Source: Woeseiaceae bacterium
GTDB lineage: Bacteria; Pseudomonadota; Gammaproteobacteria; Steroidobacterales; Woeseiaceae
Assembly: GCA_021773055.1 (NCBI GenBank)
Contig: JAJFKV010000043.1
Location: 1-64,000 of the forward strand
Reading direction: 5' to 3'
DNA: 64,000 nt
Shown here one piece after another: positions 37,365 to 46,478 of the stretch. Under the pieces are notes generated by a model. The model was given only the letters and a program-made list of their open reading frames with translations. It did not search any database and had not been told where the DNA came from. Position 1 is the stretch's first letter; each line of letters begins with the position of its first letter. The translations under genes and the position numbers were made by a program.

Positions 37365-37941
37365 CCCGCTCCAGGGTTTTTTGCAGGTTTTGTTCGTTGT
37401 TAATGACGTCATCCGCGATGGCCAGCCTGGCTTTACGACTCGCCTGGGCAGACAGGACCCTTTGAGCCTGCCCGACGGTTTCTCTGTCACGGGCCATAAG
37501 CCGCTGTATTTGAGTTTCTTCGTCACAATCAACGACAAGAATTCTATCCACGAATTGCATCAATGGCGAGCCGACCAATAATGGCACGACAATAACTTGA
37601 TAGGGGCCGCCCCCGGTTGCGGCTTGACGACGTACTGCGTCGCCAATTCGAGGATGAAGAATGGTTTCAAGATCGTGCCGTGCTTCTGCGTCGGAGAAAA
37701 CGAGTTTTCGCATTTTCTTGCGATCGAGCCCACCTTCGGCACCGAATACCGTGTCCCCGAATCGCCGCCGAATCTCGTCTAGCGCTGGTCGTCCAGGCAG
37801 CACGACCTCCCGTGCAATGACATCTGTGTCGATGACAGGAATTCCAAGCGCTGAAAACATGTCGGCGACGGTCGATTTTCCGCTGGCTATACCGCCGGTT
37901 AATCCGACTCGAAACACTTGATTATTGTGATCGTCAGACAC
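37288..37941 (-). CDS. coaE: Dephospho-CoA kinase
   Basis: A 217-residue P-loop kinase doing the last step of coenzyme A synthesis. The P-loop is GLTGGIASGKST (about 13-24), IDTDVIAREVV (37-47) is the substrate region, and HPRIGDAV and VPLL are further motifs. It starts with GTG directly after the pilD stop. The last 25 codons run past the conserved core and overlap the 3' coding end of the convergent TPR protein by 77 bases. Co-location with pilD-pilC-pilB matches many gammaproteobacteria. Confidence 0.96.
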   Translation of the reverse strand: MSDDHNNQVFRVGLTGGIASGKSTVADMFSALGIPVIDTDVIAREVVLPGRPALDEIRRRFGDTVFGAEGGLDRKKMRKLVFSDAEARHDLETILHPRIGDAVRRQAATGGGPYQVIVVPLLVGSPLMQFVDRILVVDCDEETQIQRLMARDRETVGQAQRVLSAQASRKARLAIADDVINNEQNLQKTLERVKGLDENYRSLATATYPHGQAPETP

Positions 37942-38829
37942 TCAGAACATCAGGTCAAAATAGGTATTCTTGATCGTCTCACCCCAAAGCATCGTAATCC
38001 ACCCGGCGGCTGCGAGGTACGGGCCAAACGGGATCGGAATGCTGCGGTCTTTGCCCCTCGCGATGATCATTACGATGTTGATTGTGGCGCCGACTACAGC
38101 CGACATCATGATGATCATCGGTAGTTGCTGCCAGCCAAGCCATGCGCCCAGAGCTGCTAGCAGTTTGAAGTCACCGTAACCCATGCCGTCCTTTCCCGTG
38201 ACGAGCTTGAACAACCAGAAGACGCTCCATAACGCGAGATAACCTGCTATGGCGCCAACGATGGCGTCCGACGGCGCGATGAACAGCGTGCTGGTACCAG
38301 GCATGGGGTGAAACAGGCTCATCGCGAGCCCGAGCCAAATCAGTGGCAATACAATGGAATCGGGTATGAGTTGGGTGTCCGCGTCGATCATAGCGATAGC
38401 GACGAGCATTATCGTCAGCGCGATCGCCATCAGTGCCTCCCAGCCAGGGCCAAAATACCATGCACAGGTTGCGGCCAATACAGCCGACATCAGCTCCACG
38501 AACGGATAGCGAACAGAGATCGATGCCTTACAATTGGCACAACGTCCTCTTAACAACAGGTAGCTGATTACCGGGATATTTTGTAGTGCTGTTATCAATG
38601 TGCCGCACGAGGGACAACGAGAGCGCGGCATGACGAGGTCGAAGCGTCCTTCAGGCAGTTTCTGCTCCGAAGGGGTCCCCGTGAGCTCATCAGCTTGTTC
38701 ACGCCACTCGCGCTCCATCATGATCGGCAGGCGATGAATAACTACGTTCAGGAAGCTGCCGATCACCAGCGCGAAAGCGAACACGACCGCGATAAAAAAC
38801 GGGGCTGATTCGCTCATCAATTCAAGCAT
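37942..38829 (-). CDS. pilD: Prepilin peptidase / N-methyltransferase PilD
   Basis: A 295-residue inner-membrane aspartyl protease that cuts prepilin leaders after Gly and methylates the new N-terminal Phe. The cytoplasmic zinc loop has two CxxC pairs (RCPSCGT and RCANCKA, about 72-100). The catalytic Asps are in AMIDADTQLIPD (about 145-156) and GMGYGDFKLLA (about 215-225). It is followed directly by coaE and separated from pilC by a terminator-like hairpin. It should process both pilins in this window. Confidence 0.96.
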   Translation of the reverse strand: MLELMSESAPFFIAVVFAFALVIGSFLNVVIHRLPIMMEREWREQADELTGTPSEQKLPEGRFDLVMPRSRCPSCGTLITALQNIPVISYLLLRGRCANCKASISVRYPFVELMSAVLAATCAWYFGPGWEALMAIALTIMLVAIAMIDADTQLIPDSIVLPLIWLGLAMSLFHPMPGTSTLFIAPSDAIVGAIAGYLALWSVFWLFKLVTGKDGMGYGDFKLLAALGAWLGWQQLPMIIMMSAVVGATINIVMIIARGKDRSIPIPFGPYLAAAGWITMLWGETIKNTYFDLMF

Positions 38830-38857
38830 GCGAGGTCTCCGTCAAATTGACAAGAAG

Positions 38858-38896
38858 CAAACAAAAACGGCGCCCGGAGTGTCCTCCGAACGCCGT
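38858..38896 (-). terminator. Intrinsic terminator between pilC and pilD
   Basis: On the minus strand, ACGGCG...CGCCGT (38896 to 38867) encloses a second stem CGGAG/CTCCG with a 4-base loop, followed by TTTTTGTTT (38866-38858). It lies 92 bases into the gap after pilC and would reduce transcription into pilD-coaE. Confidence 0.75.
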
Positions 38897-38921
38897 GCAT
38901 TTGCAAATAGGGTCGTGTCTA

Positions 38922-40142
38922 CTAAACAACCGCGCCCAATTTGAAAATCGGCAGATACATGGCGACGACCAGTCCACCGACGAGCACGCCGAGGATCGCC
39001 ATAATCAAGGGTTCAAGCAAACTCGATAGATTGTCCACGGCATCGTCCACGTCGGCCTCGTAGAAATCCGCGACCTTGCTCGACATCTCGTCGAGCGAAC
39101 CGGATTCTTCGCCAACAGCGATCATCTGGATCACCATGTTTGGAAAGAGGTTCGTATTTTCCATGGACTGCTGTAAACGCTGGCCCGTCGCAACCTCGTC
39201 ACGCATCTCCAATACACCGATCTCGTAGACAATATTGCCGGTTGCGCCGGCGACTGATTCCAGCGCCTCAACCAGCGGTACACCTGCCGCAAACATCGTC
39301 GACAAGGTGCGAGCATATCGAGCAATGGAGGCTTTTTGCAGGATTGGACCTATGATCGGTGCCTTGAGCATCAATCGATCGAGAAAATGCCGGAAAGGCC
39401 TGGAGCGTTTCTTGAAGTACAAGAACGCGGTAACGGCGGCAACAATTATGACGACAATGATCAGGCCCCTTGTTCGGACAAACGCCGACAAGTCGATGAC
39501 CATGCGTGTAAACGTGGGCAAATCAGCACCGAAACCCTGAAATAGATCTTCGAATGCCGGAATTACGAAAATCAGCAGAATCGTGGTCACCACAAAAGCG
39601 ACCGCCAGTACCGCGCCTGGATACGTGAGCGCCTTCTTGATTTTTTTCTTGATAGCTTCCGTTTTTTCTTTATACGTCGCTATCTTGTCGAGCAATGACT
39701 CGAGTGCACCGGCTTGCTCACCGGATTCGACGAGGTTCACAAACAGATCGTCGAAATAAAGCGGCTGCTTTGAGAGAGCCTCCGCTAGCGAACTACCACC
39801 CTCGACGTCGCTCTTGATCGATAAAATGAGTTTCTGCATGGCCGCATTCTCATGGCCGTTACCGACGATCTCGAACGCCTGGACTAACGGAATGCCGGCG
39901 GCCAACATAGTGGCCAGCTGACGACTGAAAATCGAGATGTCGCCGGAAGTGATTTTGCCACCACCCGAGAACAGTCCTTTACTCTGTTTCTTGATTCTCG
40001 TCGGCACCACACCCTGACGGCGCAGATCAGATCGCACCGTAGCCTCGTCATTCGCGAGGCTTTTGCCTTTGACCTTCTTGCCATTTCTGTCGGTTCCTTC
40101 CCACAGAAAAGGTGTGTTACTTGCTACTGCTGTATTAGCCAT
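38922..40142 (-). CDS. pilC: Type IV pilus inner-membrane platform protein PilC
   Basis: A 406-residue GspF/PilC protein that couples the assembly ATPases to pilin insertion. It has two repeated cytoplasmic GspF domains (about 70-195 and 270-395; FSRQLATMLAAGIPLVQAF and YARTLSTMFAAGVPLVEAL are the paired repeats) and three membrane helices. The N-terminal domain (FLWEGTDRNGKKVKGKS) is typical. It follows pilB by 38 bases. Confidence 0.96.
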   Translation of the reverse strand: MANTAVASNTPFLWEGTDRNGKKVKGKSLANDEATVRSDLRRQGVVPTRIKKQSKGLFSGGGKITSGDISIFSRQLATMLAAGIPLVQAFEIVGNGHENAAMQKLILSIKSDVEGGSSLAEALSKQPLYFDDLFVNLVESGEQAGALESLLDKIATYKEKTEAIKKKIKKALTYPGAVLAVAFVVTTILLIFVIPAFEDLFQGFGADLPTFTRMVIDLSAFVRTRGLIIVVIIVAAVTAFLYFKKRSRPFRHFLDRLMLKAPIIGPILQKASIARYARTLSTMFAAGVPLVEALESVAGATGNIVYEIGVLEMRDEVATGQRLQQSMENTNLFPNMVIQMIAVGEESGSLDEMSSKVADFYEADVDDAVDNLSSLLEPLIMAILGVLVGGLVVAMYLPIFKLGAVV

Positions 40143-40180
40143 CTTTATCGTCCGTTAGCTGAGGTCTTCGCAACGAAGAC

Positions 40181-41899
40181 CTACTCAATGGTAACCCGAT
40201 TGATCTCTTCAAGGCTGGTAACCCCGTCCTTGACTTTGTTCAATCCGGCCTGCCGTAAATCGATGACCCCCTCTTGAACAGCCTGATCTGCGATCTGTAT
40301 CGCGTTGCCGCCTTCCATTATTATTCGGCCCATGGTCTCTGACACTTCCATCACCTGGAATACGCCGAGTCGGCCTTTATAGCCGCCGTTACAAGACTTG
40401 CAGCCTTTCGGCCCAAATATCGTCACGCCGGTATCAAGTTCTTCCGCGGTGAAGCCCTCTTTTTCAAGCGCCTCACGTGGTATTTCTTTGACCTCTTTAC
40501 AATTGTCACACAAGCGACGCGCCAGTCGCTGGGCAATGATCAAACTGACAGACGTCGCGATGGCATAGGGTTTGACGCCCATGTCAACCATGCGAGTCAA
40601 AGTTTTGGGGGCGTCGTTGGTATGCAGAGTTGATAGTACGAGGTGACCCGTTTGTGCTGCCTTGATCGCGATCTCGGCGGTCTCAAGGTCACGAATCTCA
40701 CCAACCATGATGACGTCAGGATCCTGCCGCAGAAACGCTTTGAGTGCCGATGCGAACGTCAGTCCGACTTTCGGGTTCACATTTACCTGGTTGATACCCG
40801 GCAAGTTAATTTCCGCCGGATCTTCAGCCGTTGAAATATTGCGGTCCACGGTATTGAGGAGATTCAAGCCAGTATAGAGAGAAACCGTCTTACCGGAACC
40901 TGTGGGTCCTGTGACCAGGATCATTCCGTACGGTTTCGCGAGATGTTTTTCGTACAACAAGCGCTGATGGTCTTCGTAGCCCAGCATCTCAATGCCCAGC
41001 TTCGCACTCGACGGGTCCAGAATACGCAGTACTATCTTTTCGCCGAACAGAGTTGGACAGGTATTTACACGAAAGTCGATCGCACGGTTCTTCGACAGGC
41101 GCATCTTGATTCGTCCATCCTGGGGCACACGACGCTCTGCGATGTCCATTCGCGACATTACTTTGAGGCGTGCGCAGACTTTATTAGACAGAATTACGGG
41201 TGGTTGTGCGACTTCTGACAACACACCATCAAGGCGAGTACGGACACGAAAGGTCTTTTCGTAAGGCTCGAAATGAACGTCCGATGCGCCACGCTTGATC
41301 GCGTCGAGCAAGACTTTATTGACAAATCTTACTACTGGCGCGTCTTCAACATCGTCACGGCGGTCATCTTCCTGCTCTTCAGGATCACCCTCTACATCGA
41401 GATTTTCGAGATCGAAATCATCATCGTCAAGCCCCGACATACTGGTGTCGACAGCTTCGATTGCCTTGGTTATTCGTTCTTCAAGCTTGTCCTGCTCTAC
41501 GACGACCGGGTCTATGCGAAGACTGGTCGCGAATTTGATGTCGTCGATGGCTTGTAAATTGGTCGGATCCGAGATGCCGAGAAATATTCGCTGGCCACGC
41601 TTAACCAGTGGCAACACTCGGTGTTTGTTGATGAGCTTTTGATCAACGGCTCGAATCACGTCCAGATCTATCTCAACAGCATCGAGATCGAGCAGTGGAA
41701 CACCAAATTCGTGTGATGCGGCAACAGCTATGGCTCTTGCCTCGGCCAGATCTTCATTGACGAGATAGGCGATCAGCGTCATCTTGGCTTTCTTGGCACC
41801 GGCGGTTGCTTCGAGAAGCAACTCCTCGGAAACAATACCATCCTGGACCATGCGCCTGGGCAAGCCTGCAAGATTAGTTTGTGCTGCTGTTGCTGCCAT
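40181..41899 (-). CDS. pilB: Type IV pilus assembly ATPase PilB
   Basis: A 572-residue hexameric extension motor. The N-terminal T2SSE_N domain (about 1-155) precedes the ATPase core with Walker A GPTGSGKTVS (about 325-334), the Asp/His boxes around AEDPAEINLPG and VGEIRDLETAEIA, and a tetracysteine zinc site (CDNCKE... CKSCNGGYKGR, about 460-510) that marks PilB/GspE extension ATPases rather than PilT. The N-terminal domain can bind c-di-GMP in some relatives (MshE type), which is not established here. No PilT/PilU lies in this window. Confidence 0.96.
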   Translation of the reverse strand: MAATAAQTNLAGLPRRMVQDGIVSEELLLEATAGAKKAKMTLIAYLVNEDLAEARAIAVAASHEFGVPLLDLDAVEIDLDVIRAVDQKLINKHRVLPLVKRGQRIFLGISDPTNLQAIDDIKFATSLRIDPVVVEQDKLEERITKAIEAVDTSMSGLDDDDFDLENLDVEGDPEEQEDDRRDDVEDAPVVRFVNKVLLDAIKRGASDVHFEPYEKTFRVRTRLDGVLSEVAQPPVILSNKVCARLKVMSRMDIAERRVPQDGRIKMRLSKNRAIDFRVNTCPTLFGEKIVLRILDPSSAKLGIEMLGYEDHQRLLYEKHLAKPYGMILVTGPTGSGKTVSLYTGLNLLNTVDRNISTAEDPAEINLPGINQVNVNPKVGLTFASALKAFLRQDPDVIMVGEIRDLETAEIAIKAAQTGHLVLSTLHTNDAPKTLTRMVDMGVKPYAIATSVSLIIAQRLARRLCDNCKEVKEIPREALEKEGFTAEELDTGVTIFGPKGCKSCNGGYKGRLGVFQVMEVSETMGRIIMEGGNAIQIADQAVQEGVIDLRQAGLNKVKDGVTSLEEINRVTIE

Positions 41900-42044
41900 A
41901 GAAATCAGTGCTGTTGCGTTTCCTTGAGCATTACAGTCTCACTGATCCAAGTTCCCGATTCAACTGGATTTTGTGCTGCTGTTCACAGTTACGGAATTTG
42001 ATTAAGTAAAATGTCCGAATTCGGCAGGTATTGACTCTCTTGCT

Positions 42045-42539
42045 CTAATTTCGACAGGTTGAGGGAAGATACCGTGGTGGGATAGCAGTTGCTGCCCAAG
42101 CGGTGCCGGGCATCAAAACGGTACCGCCACCTGGTTGAGGGGCTGCGCCACAGCGCCACACAATACCTCCGGACGATGTCATATAGGGTGTGAATGACAT
42201 TATGTCTCCGGAAACATCGGCATGCGCCCGGTTGCCCATCATCACGTCGACCCTGCCATCAACAATCTCGACTTGTGACACGTACCTGCCGCGTGTGTCT
42301 GTTGGGTCGACTGACATGCCGGCGGCTAATCTGTCTGTCGGAGCTATGCCGTCCTGAGTAAACGCATCGACGACCGGCGATTTCGCCCCGGCAGCCATAC
42401 TGATCGCCTCCGCTATTTGCGCCCGGATGGTGTAAGTCTGGTATGCAGAAACGGCGAGCGAAGCCAGGATGCCGATTATTGCGACCACGATCATCAGTTC
42501 GATGAGTGTAAACCCGTCAATTTGTCTTTTCTTCATCAT
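42045..42539 (-). CDS. pilA: Type IV pilin, divergent copy
   Basis: A 164-residue prepilin (163 if the second Met is used). The class III leader MMKKRQIDG is cut before Phe in [17 protein letters not shown]; Glu5 of the mature protein is present. Where nearly all type IVa major pilins, including the neighbour, have Pro22, this one has Ser (LAVSAYQTY). The C-terminal disulfide loop is bounded by Cys130 and Cys162 and is much longer (31 residues) and more Gly/Pro-rich than in the second pilin. It may be a minor or alternative pilin. It lies downstream of the sigma-54-driven pilin and its terminator; no separate promoter was recognised. Confidence 0.9.
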   Translation of the reverse strand: MMKKRQIDGFTLIELMIVVAIIGILASLAVSAYQTYTIRAQIAEAISMAAGAKSPVVDAFTQDGIAPTDRLAAGMSVDPTDTRGRYVSQVEIVDGRVDVMMGNRAHADVSGDIMSFTPYMTSSGGIVWRCGAAPQPGGGTVLMPGTAWAATAIPPRYLPSTCRN

Positions 42540-42662
42540 ATCGGCGAAACCCCGGAATCGGTACGGATACTAACTCAATGGGAACGTGGCATCGAGGATT
42601 TAAGTGACGACGTATTCAGGTTGTAATGTACTTCACACTTGGTTCGATGGCGGAATAACCTG

Positions 42663-42695
42663 AAAAAAACCCCGGGCAAGCCGGGGTTTTTCTCG
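42663..42695 (-). terminator. Intrinsic terminator after the first pilin gene
   Basis: AAAAACCCCGG (42665-42675) pairs with CCGGGGTTTTT (42681-42691) around a 5-base loop; on the minus strand it is followed by a run of seven T. It should end most of the abundant pilin transcript before the second pilin gene. Confidence 0.9.
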
Positions 42696-42729
42696 GCAAA
42701 TTATTGCCAAAACTGCTTAAGTCACTCTG

Positions 42730-43161
42730 TTACGGACGGCAGGCAGCCGGAACGTGTTTAACAGCGACAGTGCTGTTAGCGCAAGTCCAGGAGACCGAAC
42801 CGGTATTATCCGCCGGTGTCATTGTAATTGCCTTGCCAGCAAGGTAAGTAGAATTCGCATCACCGCCGTACGAAACCGTAATAACGCCATTCGCGCCGAC
42901 CGTTACGGCAGACGTGTACTTGCCATTAATTGAGATGGCTGGCGACAGTCCTGCAGCCGCGTTGGTAGCTGGGAAAGCACCAGTATCCATAGCGAACTCG
43001 GAGACAGCAGCTTTCGCGCCACCGGCAAGTGTCAAACCTTCAGAAACCTGTGCGCGGATCGTGTAGTCCTGGTAAGCAGGAATAGCGATGGCAGCCAAAA
43101 TACCAATGATCGCGACAACGATCATCAGTTCGATAAGTGTAAAACCCTGTTGCTTCTTCAT
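42730..43161 (-). CDS. pilA: Type IV major pilin PilA
   Basis: A 143-residue prepilin: leader MKKQQG, then mature [20 protein letters not shown] with Glu5 and Pro22 as usual. The C-terminal disulfide loop is Cys127 to Cys141. It is compact and has its own sigma-54 promoter and a strong terminator, which suggests this is the major pilin. It lies immediately downstream of pilR, whose product should activate it. Confidence 0.95.
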   Translation of the reverse strand: MKKQQGFTLIELMIVVAIIGILAAIAIPAYQDYTIRAQVSEGLTLAGGAKAAVSEFAMDTGAFPATNAAAGLSPAISINGKYTSAVTVGANGVITVSYGGDANSTYLAGKAITMTPADNTGSVSWTCANSTVAVKHVPAACRP

Positions 43162-43228
43162 CTCGTAATCTCCATGAATTTGAGAGTATTCAAAAATAAA
43201 CGGCGAAATCGCCTGTACGAGTGATAAA

Positions 43229-43243
43229 GCAAGCGTCGTGCCA
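43229..43243 (-). promoter_or_regulatory. Sigma-54 promoter of pilA
   Basis: On the minus strand TGGCAC (43243-43238), 5 bases, then TTGC (43232-43229): a perfect -24/-12 element. The start would be near 43217, giving a leader of about 55 bases to the pilin at 43161. PilR, encoded next to it, is a sigma-54 activator. Confidence 0.92.
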
Positions 43244-43322
43244 AGTTTGGAAGAATGCGGTTAAGTTATTGAATTAAAAAGAATGACAGCGCAGATGTAA
43301 CCATAAGTACCGTCGGCATTAG

Positions 43323-43379
43323 GTGACAATAGCACTCCTGAAATGTCACATTCTTGTCACAATGTGACGCTCTTTGTCA
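43323..43379 (-). promoter_or_regulatory. Probable PilR upstream activating sites
   Basis: A cluster of TGTCA/TGACA boxes at about 43324, 43344, 43355, 43363 and 43375, including the perfect palindrome GTCACA-A-TGTGAC (43356-43368). They lie roughly 105-160 bases upstream of the predicted start, a normal distance for an enhancer-type activator. TGTC-containing boxes resemble the PilR sites I recall from Pseudomonas. Confidence 0.6.
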
Positions 43380-44675
43380 GTCGATGCCCAATTTCTTGAT
43401 GCGGTACCTGAGTTGCCGGAACGACAAGCCAAGGAGTTTCGCGGCCGCCGTCTTGTTGTAACGGGTTTTCTCCAGGGCCTCCACAATTGCCTGGCGTTGC
43501 ACGTCCTCAACCTGTTCCCCGAGCTTGCCAGACGGCGCTGTTGTTGTCGGCACTTCGCTTGTGTCACGCATCTGTAAATCGGCAGGCTTGATGACGCCAC
43601 TGGCACAGAGCGTTACGGCTCTCTCAAGCATATTCTCCAGCTCGCGAACGTTGCCCGGAAATGGGTAGGTAAGCAGTGCATTTCGCGTGTCATCATTTAA
43701 TAAAGCCGTGCCGTTCAGTCGCTCCAAAATGTGGTCGGCCAGCAGCAATACGTCATCACCGCGTTCGCGCAGCGCCGGGACATTCAATTCGATGACATTG
43801 ATTCGGTAATACAAATCTTCGCGAAATTCGCCCATCGCCACCATCGATGAGAGATTTCGGTGGGTTGCGGACAATATCCGCACATCGACAGTCTCTTCTG
43901 CGGACGCGCCGACAGGCCGTACCTTTTTTTCCTGAATGACACGCAATAACTTGACCTGCATTGCCAGCGGCAGATCTGCGATCTCGTCCAGAAACAGTGT
44001 TCCGTCCTCTGCGCACTGTAATAAACCGGCCTTGTCGTTCAGCGCGCCGGTGAAGCTGCCCTTACGGTGACCGAAGAACTCGCTTTCCATCAGATCCGAT
44101 GGAATGGCACCGCAGTTGACGGGTACAAACGGTCCCTCGGCCCTCGGGCCGCTGTCGTGTATTAGTCTTGCGACCAATTCTTTGCCGGTACCTGATTCGC
44201 CCGAAATATGCACTGGTGCCTGTGATCTCGCCACCCGGTCAACCATGTTCCGTAATTCATGCATGCGCGCAGACTCGCCCAAAATCTTCGAGTCTTGCCG
44301 TCTGCCAGCGTTGATGCGTAACGCATTCTCAACAATATTGCGCAGGTTGCCGAGATCAAGTGGCTTGGCTATAAAGTCGAATGCACCCAGTTTTAGTGCC
44401 TGCACAGCCGTTTCGACATTGCCGTGTGCCGTTATTACGGCGACCGGCGTGCCGGGCGCGTGGCTTTGCATCCATTCCACCAGTTCGAGTCCGTCACCGT
44501 CCGGCAATCGCATATCAGTAAGGCAAATGTCGAATTGATGCTTGCCCAGCAGTGCTTTGGCGCTCGCAACATCGGCCGCCGCTTCGCTGCGGATGTCCAT
44601 GCGTCCGAGCGTGAGTGTCAATAGCTCACAGATGTCAGGTTCGTCATCGATAACCAGGGCAAGCGGTTGGTTCAT
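43377..44675 (-). CDS. pilR: Type IV pilus response regulator PilR (NtrC family)
   Basis: A 432-residue sigma-54-dependent activator. Receiver domain 1-120 with phospho-acceptor Asp54 (LTDMRLPDGDG), AAA+ domain about 140-370 with Walker A GESGTGKE and the sigma-54 loop GSFTGA (Ser in place of the common Ala), and a Fis-type HTH at the end (NKTAAAKLLGLSFRQLRYRI). Together with PilS it should activate the pilA promoter at 43229. An ATGA overlap joins it to pilS. Confidence 0.96.
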   Translation of the reverse strand: MNQPLALVIDDEPDICELLTLTLGRMDIRSEAAADVASAKALLGKHQFDICLTDMRLPDGDGLELVEWMQSHAPGTPVAVITAHGNVETAVQALKLGAFDFIAKPLDLGNLRNIVENALRINAGRRQDSKILGESARMHELRNMVDRVARSQAPVHISGESGTGKELVARLIHDSGPRAEGPFVPVNCGAIPSDLMESEFFGHRKGSFTGALNDKAGLLQCAEDGTLFLDEIADLPLAMQVKLLRVIQEKKVRPVGASAEETVDVRILSATHRNLSSMVAMGEFREDLYYRINVIELNVPALRERGDDVLLLADHILERLNGTALLNDDTRNALLTYPFPGNVRELENMLERAVTLCASGVIKPADLQMRDTSEVPTTTAPSGKLGEQVEDVQRQAIVEALEKTRYNKTAAAKLLGLSFRQLRYRIKKLGID

Positions 44676-46360
44676 TTTTCGTCCTGTATGTCCCAGCGCT
44701 CGGAGTCGGCAAATACCATACGAAAGATACTGCCTCCACCGGGCCGGTCAAGGTAAACAAGCGTTGCGTGATTCAATTCACAGAGTTCCCTGGATATATA
44801 GAGCCCCAATCCGGTGCCACCAGAGCGTGCGGTGAAGAACGGTTCGAATATCTTGTCTGCGGTCGTCGCATCAACGCCCAGTCCGCAATCCAGTACTTCA
44901 ATATAAGGACGACCCTTGCCCTGCATTCGACCAGCTTGTAGTTCGACCATGATGCCGCCGGTTTCGCTCGCATACTTCACGGCGTTATCGCAAAGATTCC
45001 AGAGAACCTGGCGCAAATGGCTCGTGTCCATGCGTACCTCCAGCTCGGGGAGTATCTCTCCTACTGAGAACTGGCCTTCCTGCAGTTCCAGTGTCCTGAC
45101 GAACTCTTCCGAAAATTCGTCCAGCCAGCTTTTCAGGAACAGCCTTTCAGGCCGGCTCGAATCTCGCCGGGATAATTGCAATACATTGTCAATAATGTGA
45201 CTGACGCGGCTTGAATGGGTCTGGATGATATCGGTCAGCCGCACGTCCTCCTGCGTCAGCCCTTGAGACTCGCCGAGCAATTGGGCTGCGTGGCTCATAG
45301 CCCCAACCGGGTTGCGAATCTCGTGAGCGATACTGGCGCTGAGGCGGCCTAGCGACGCCAGCTTGGATTGCTGTACACGCGCATTCATCAGGCCGACGTC
45401 TTCAAGGAATATCAATATAGGGCCACCGCGCTGGCCGTCCTTTCCCAGAGGCGCCAGGTGCGCAGTCACCCTCGCGCTGTCGCCTTCAGTAATAAGGGTG
45501 AATTCCGGGTGTGATGACATGGTCGTGTTGCGGCGCCAAGCACTAATATACTCCGCCAAAGGCTCGAACACTGCGACAAGCGGCGTTCCGGCAAGCGCAT
45601 CGCTTGACCCCAGCAGGCGCAAAGCAGAGCTGTTGATCAGCCGCACATCGTCTTCATCGTCAACGACAACAATACTCTCGCGCAGGTGTTGCACAATGTA
45701 CTGATTAAGTTCGGAGAGGTTCTTGAGATCAACGCTGAACTGGCGAGCCAATGCTTCGCTGGTCTGAATGCGCCTGGCCAGCGGCTGTGCGGCGAGCGCT
45801 ATCGCAAATACGATGCCACTCAATATGCCCGCAGCCGGGTAGTTAGTTGGCCCAGCCAGTTCGAGAATTTGCGCAAGAACCTGCTGGCCGAGGATTGCGA
45901 AGGTCGCGAGCGCCGCCAGTATCGCCGGATACCGTATCGGCAGCACCAGGCTGCCTGCGCCGACGAAAATGATGAGCAGACCACCGATACCGCTGGCGAT
46001 GCCACTGCTGGCGTGCATAAGAGCAACGATCGCCGCAATATCCACGACGACCTGCGTGGTTCCCAGAACGGTCATTGGGACCCAGCGCTGGCGCAAAGAG
46101 ATACCCGATAGTATGGCGAAGACCAGGTAACCAGCCGCTGTCGCGATATAGAGGGTCGGATTCGAATGACCGAAGAACCGCGGATCGGTCTTGGCAAAGA
46201 ATATCCCGAGGAATGCGACGCAGGCCAGCAGGCGAAACCCGTTCAAAGTGACGAGTACGCGCCAGGTCAAATCAGGCTCGTCAATCGCTTTTTGTATCAT
46301 GGCATCCCGACTGCCGCGGAAGGTCCGTTTCAGGGGAGCCTCGGTTTGTGCCTGATTCAT
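44672..46360 (-). CDS. pilS: Type IV pilus sensor histidine kinase PilS
   Basis: A 562-residue sensor kinase. Six membrane helices at about 36-195, as in PilS, which senses membrane pilin; a PAS-like region (about 220-325); a HisKA domain with phospho-acceptor His346 (SASIAHEIRNPVGAM); and an ATPase domain (NLCDNAVKYA, EVLDCGLGVD, GGTGLGLYISREL). The ATG at 46360 is preferred; the frame extends to a TTG at 46399. It is the first gene of the pilSR pair and is divergent from sucC. Confidence 0.95.
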   Translation of the reverse strand: MNQAQTEAPLKRTFRGSRDAMIQKAIDEPDLTWRVLVTLNGFRLLACVAFLGIFFAKTDPRFFGHSNPTLYIATAAGYLVFAILSGISLRQRWVPMTVLGTTQVVVDIAAIVALMHASSGIASGIGGLLIIFVGAGSLVLPIRYPAILAALATFAILGQQVLAQILELAGPTNYPAAGILSGIVFAIALAAQPLARRIQTSEALARQFSVDLKNLSELNQYIVQHLRESIVVVDDEDDVRLINSSALRLLGSSDALAGTPLVAVFEPLAEYISAWRRNTTMSSHPEFTLITEGDSARVTAHLAPLGKDGQRGGPILIFLEDVGLMNARVQQSKLASLGRLSASIAHEIRNPVGAMSHAAQLLGESQGLTQEDVRLTDIIQTHSSRVSHIIDNVLQLSRRDSSRPERLFLKSWLDEFSEEFVRTLELQEGQFSVGEILPELEVRMDTSHLRQVLWNLCDNAVKYASETGGIMVELQAGRMQGKGRPYIEVLDCGLGVDATTADKIFEPFFTARSGGTGLGLYISRELCELNHATLVYLDRPGGGSIFRMVFADSERWDIQDEK

Positions 46361-46478
46361 GCGCGAATTGTAGACTGAATATGGACTTCGGTCCCGCAAA
46401 CCTACAAAATACGGCGTCTTTTTCGCAATGAACGCGAAGTCCTCCTCGCCAATACAAGAAATCCCAAGAAGTGAACCA

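Noticed and set aside
42540..42729. Second sigma-54 promoter before the divergent pilin
   Set aside because: No TGGCAC-N5-TTGC arrangement is found here; the only GTGGCA-like string is in the wrong spacing and context.
43377..44675. GSFTGA instead of GAFTGA in PilR
   Set aside because: Ser at this position occurs in other sigma-54 activators and does not by itself mean loss of function.
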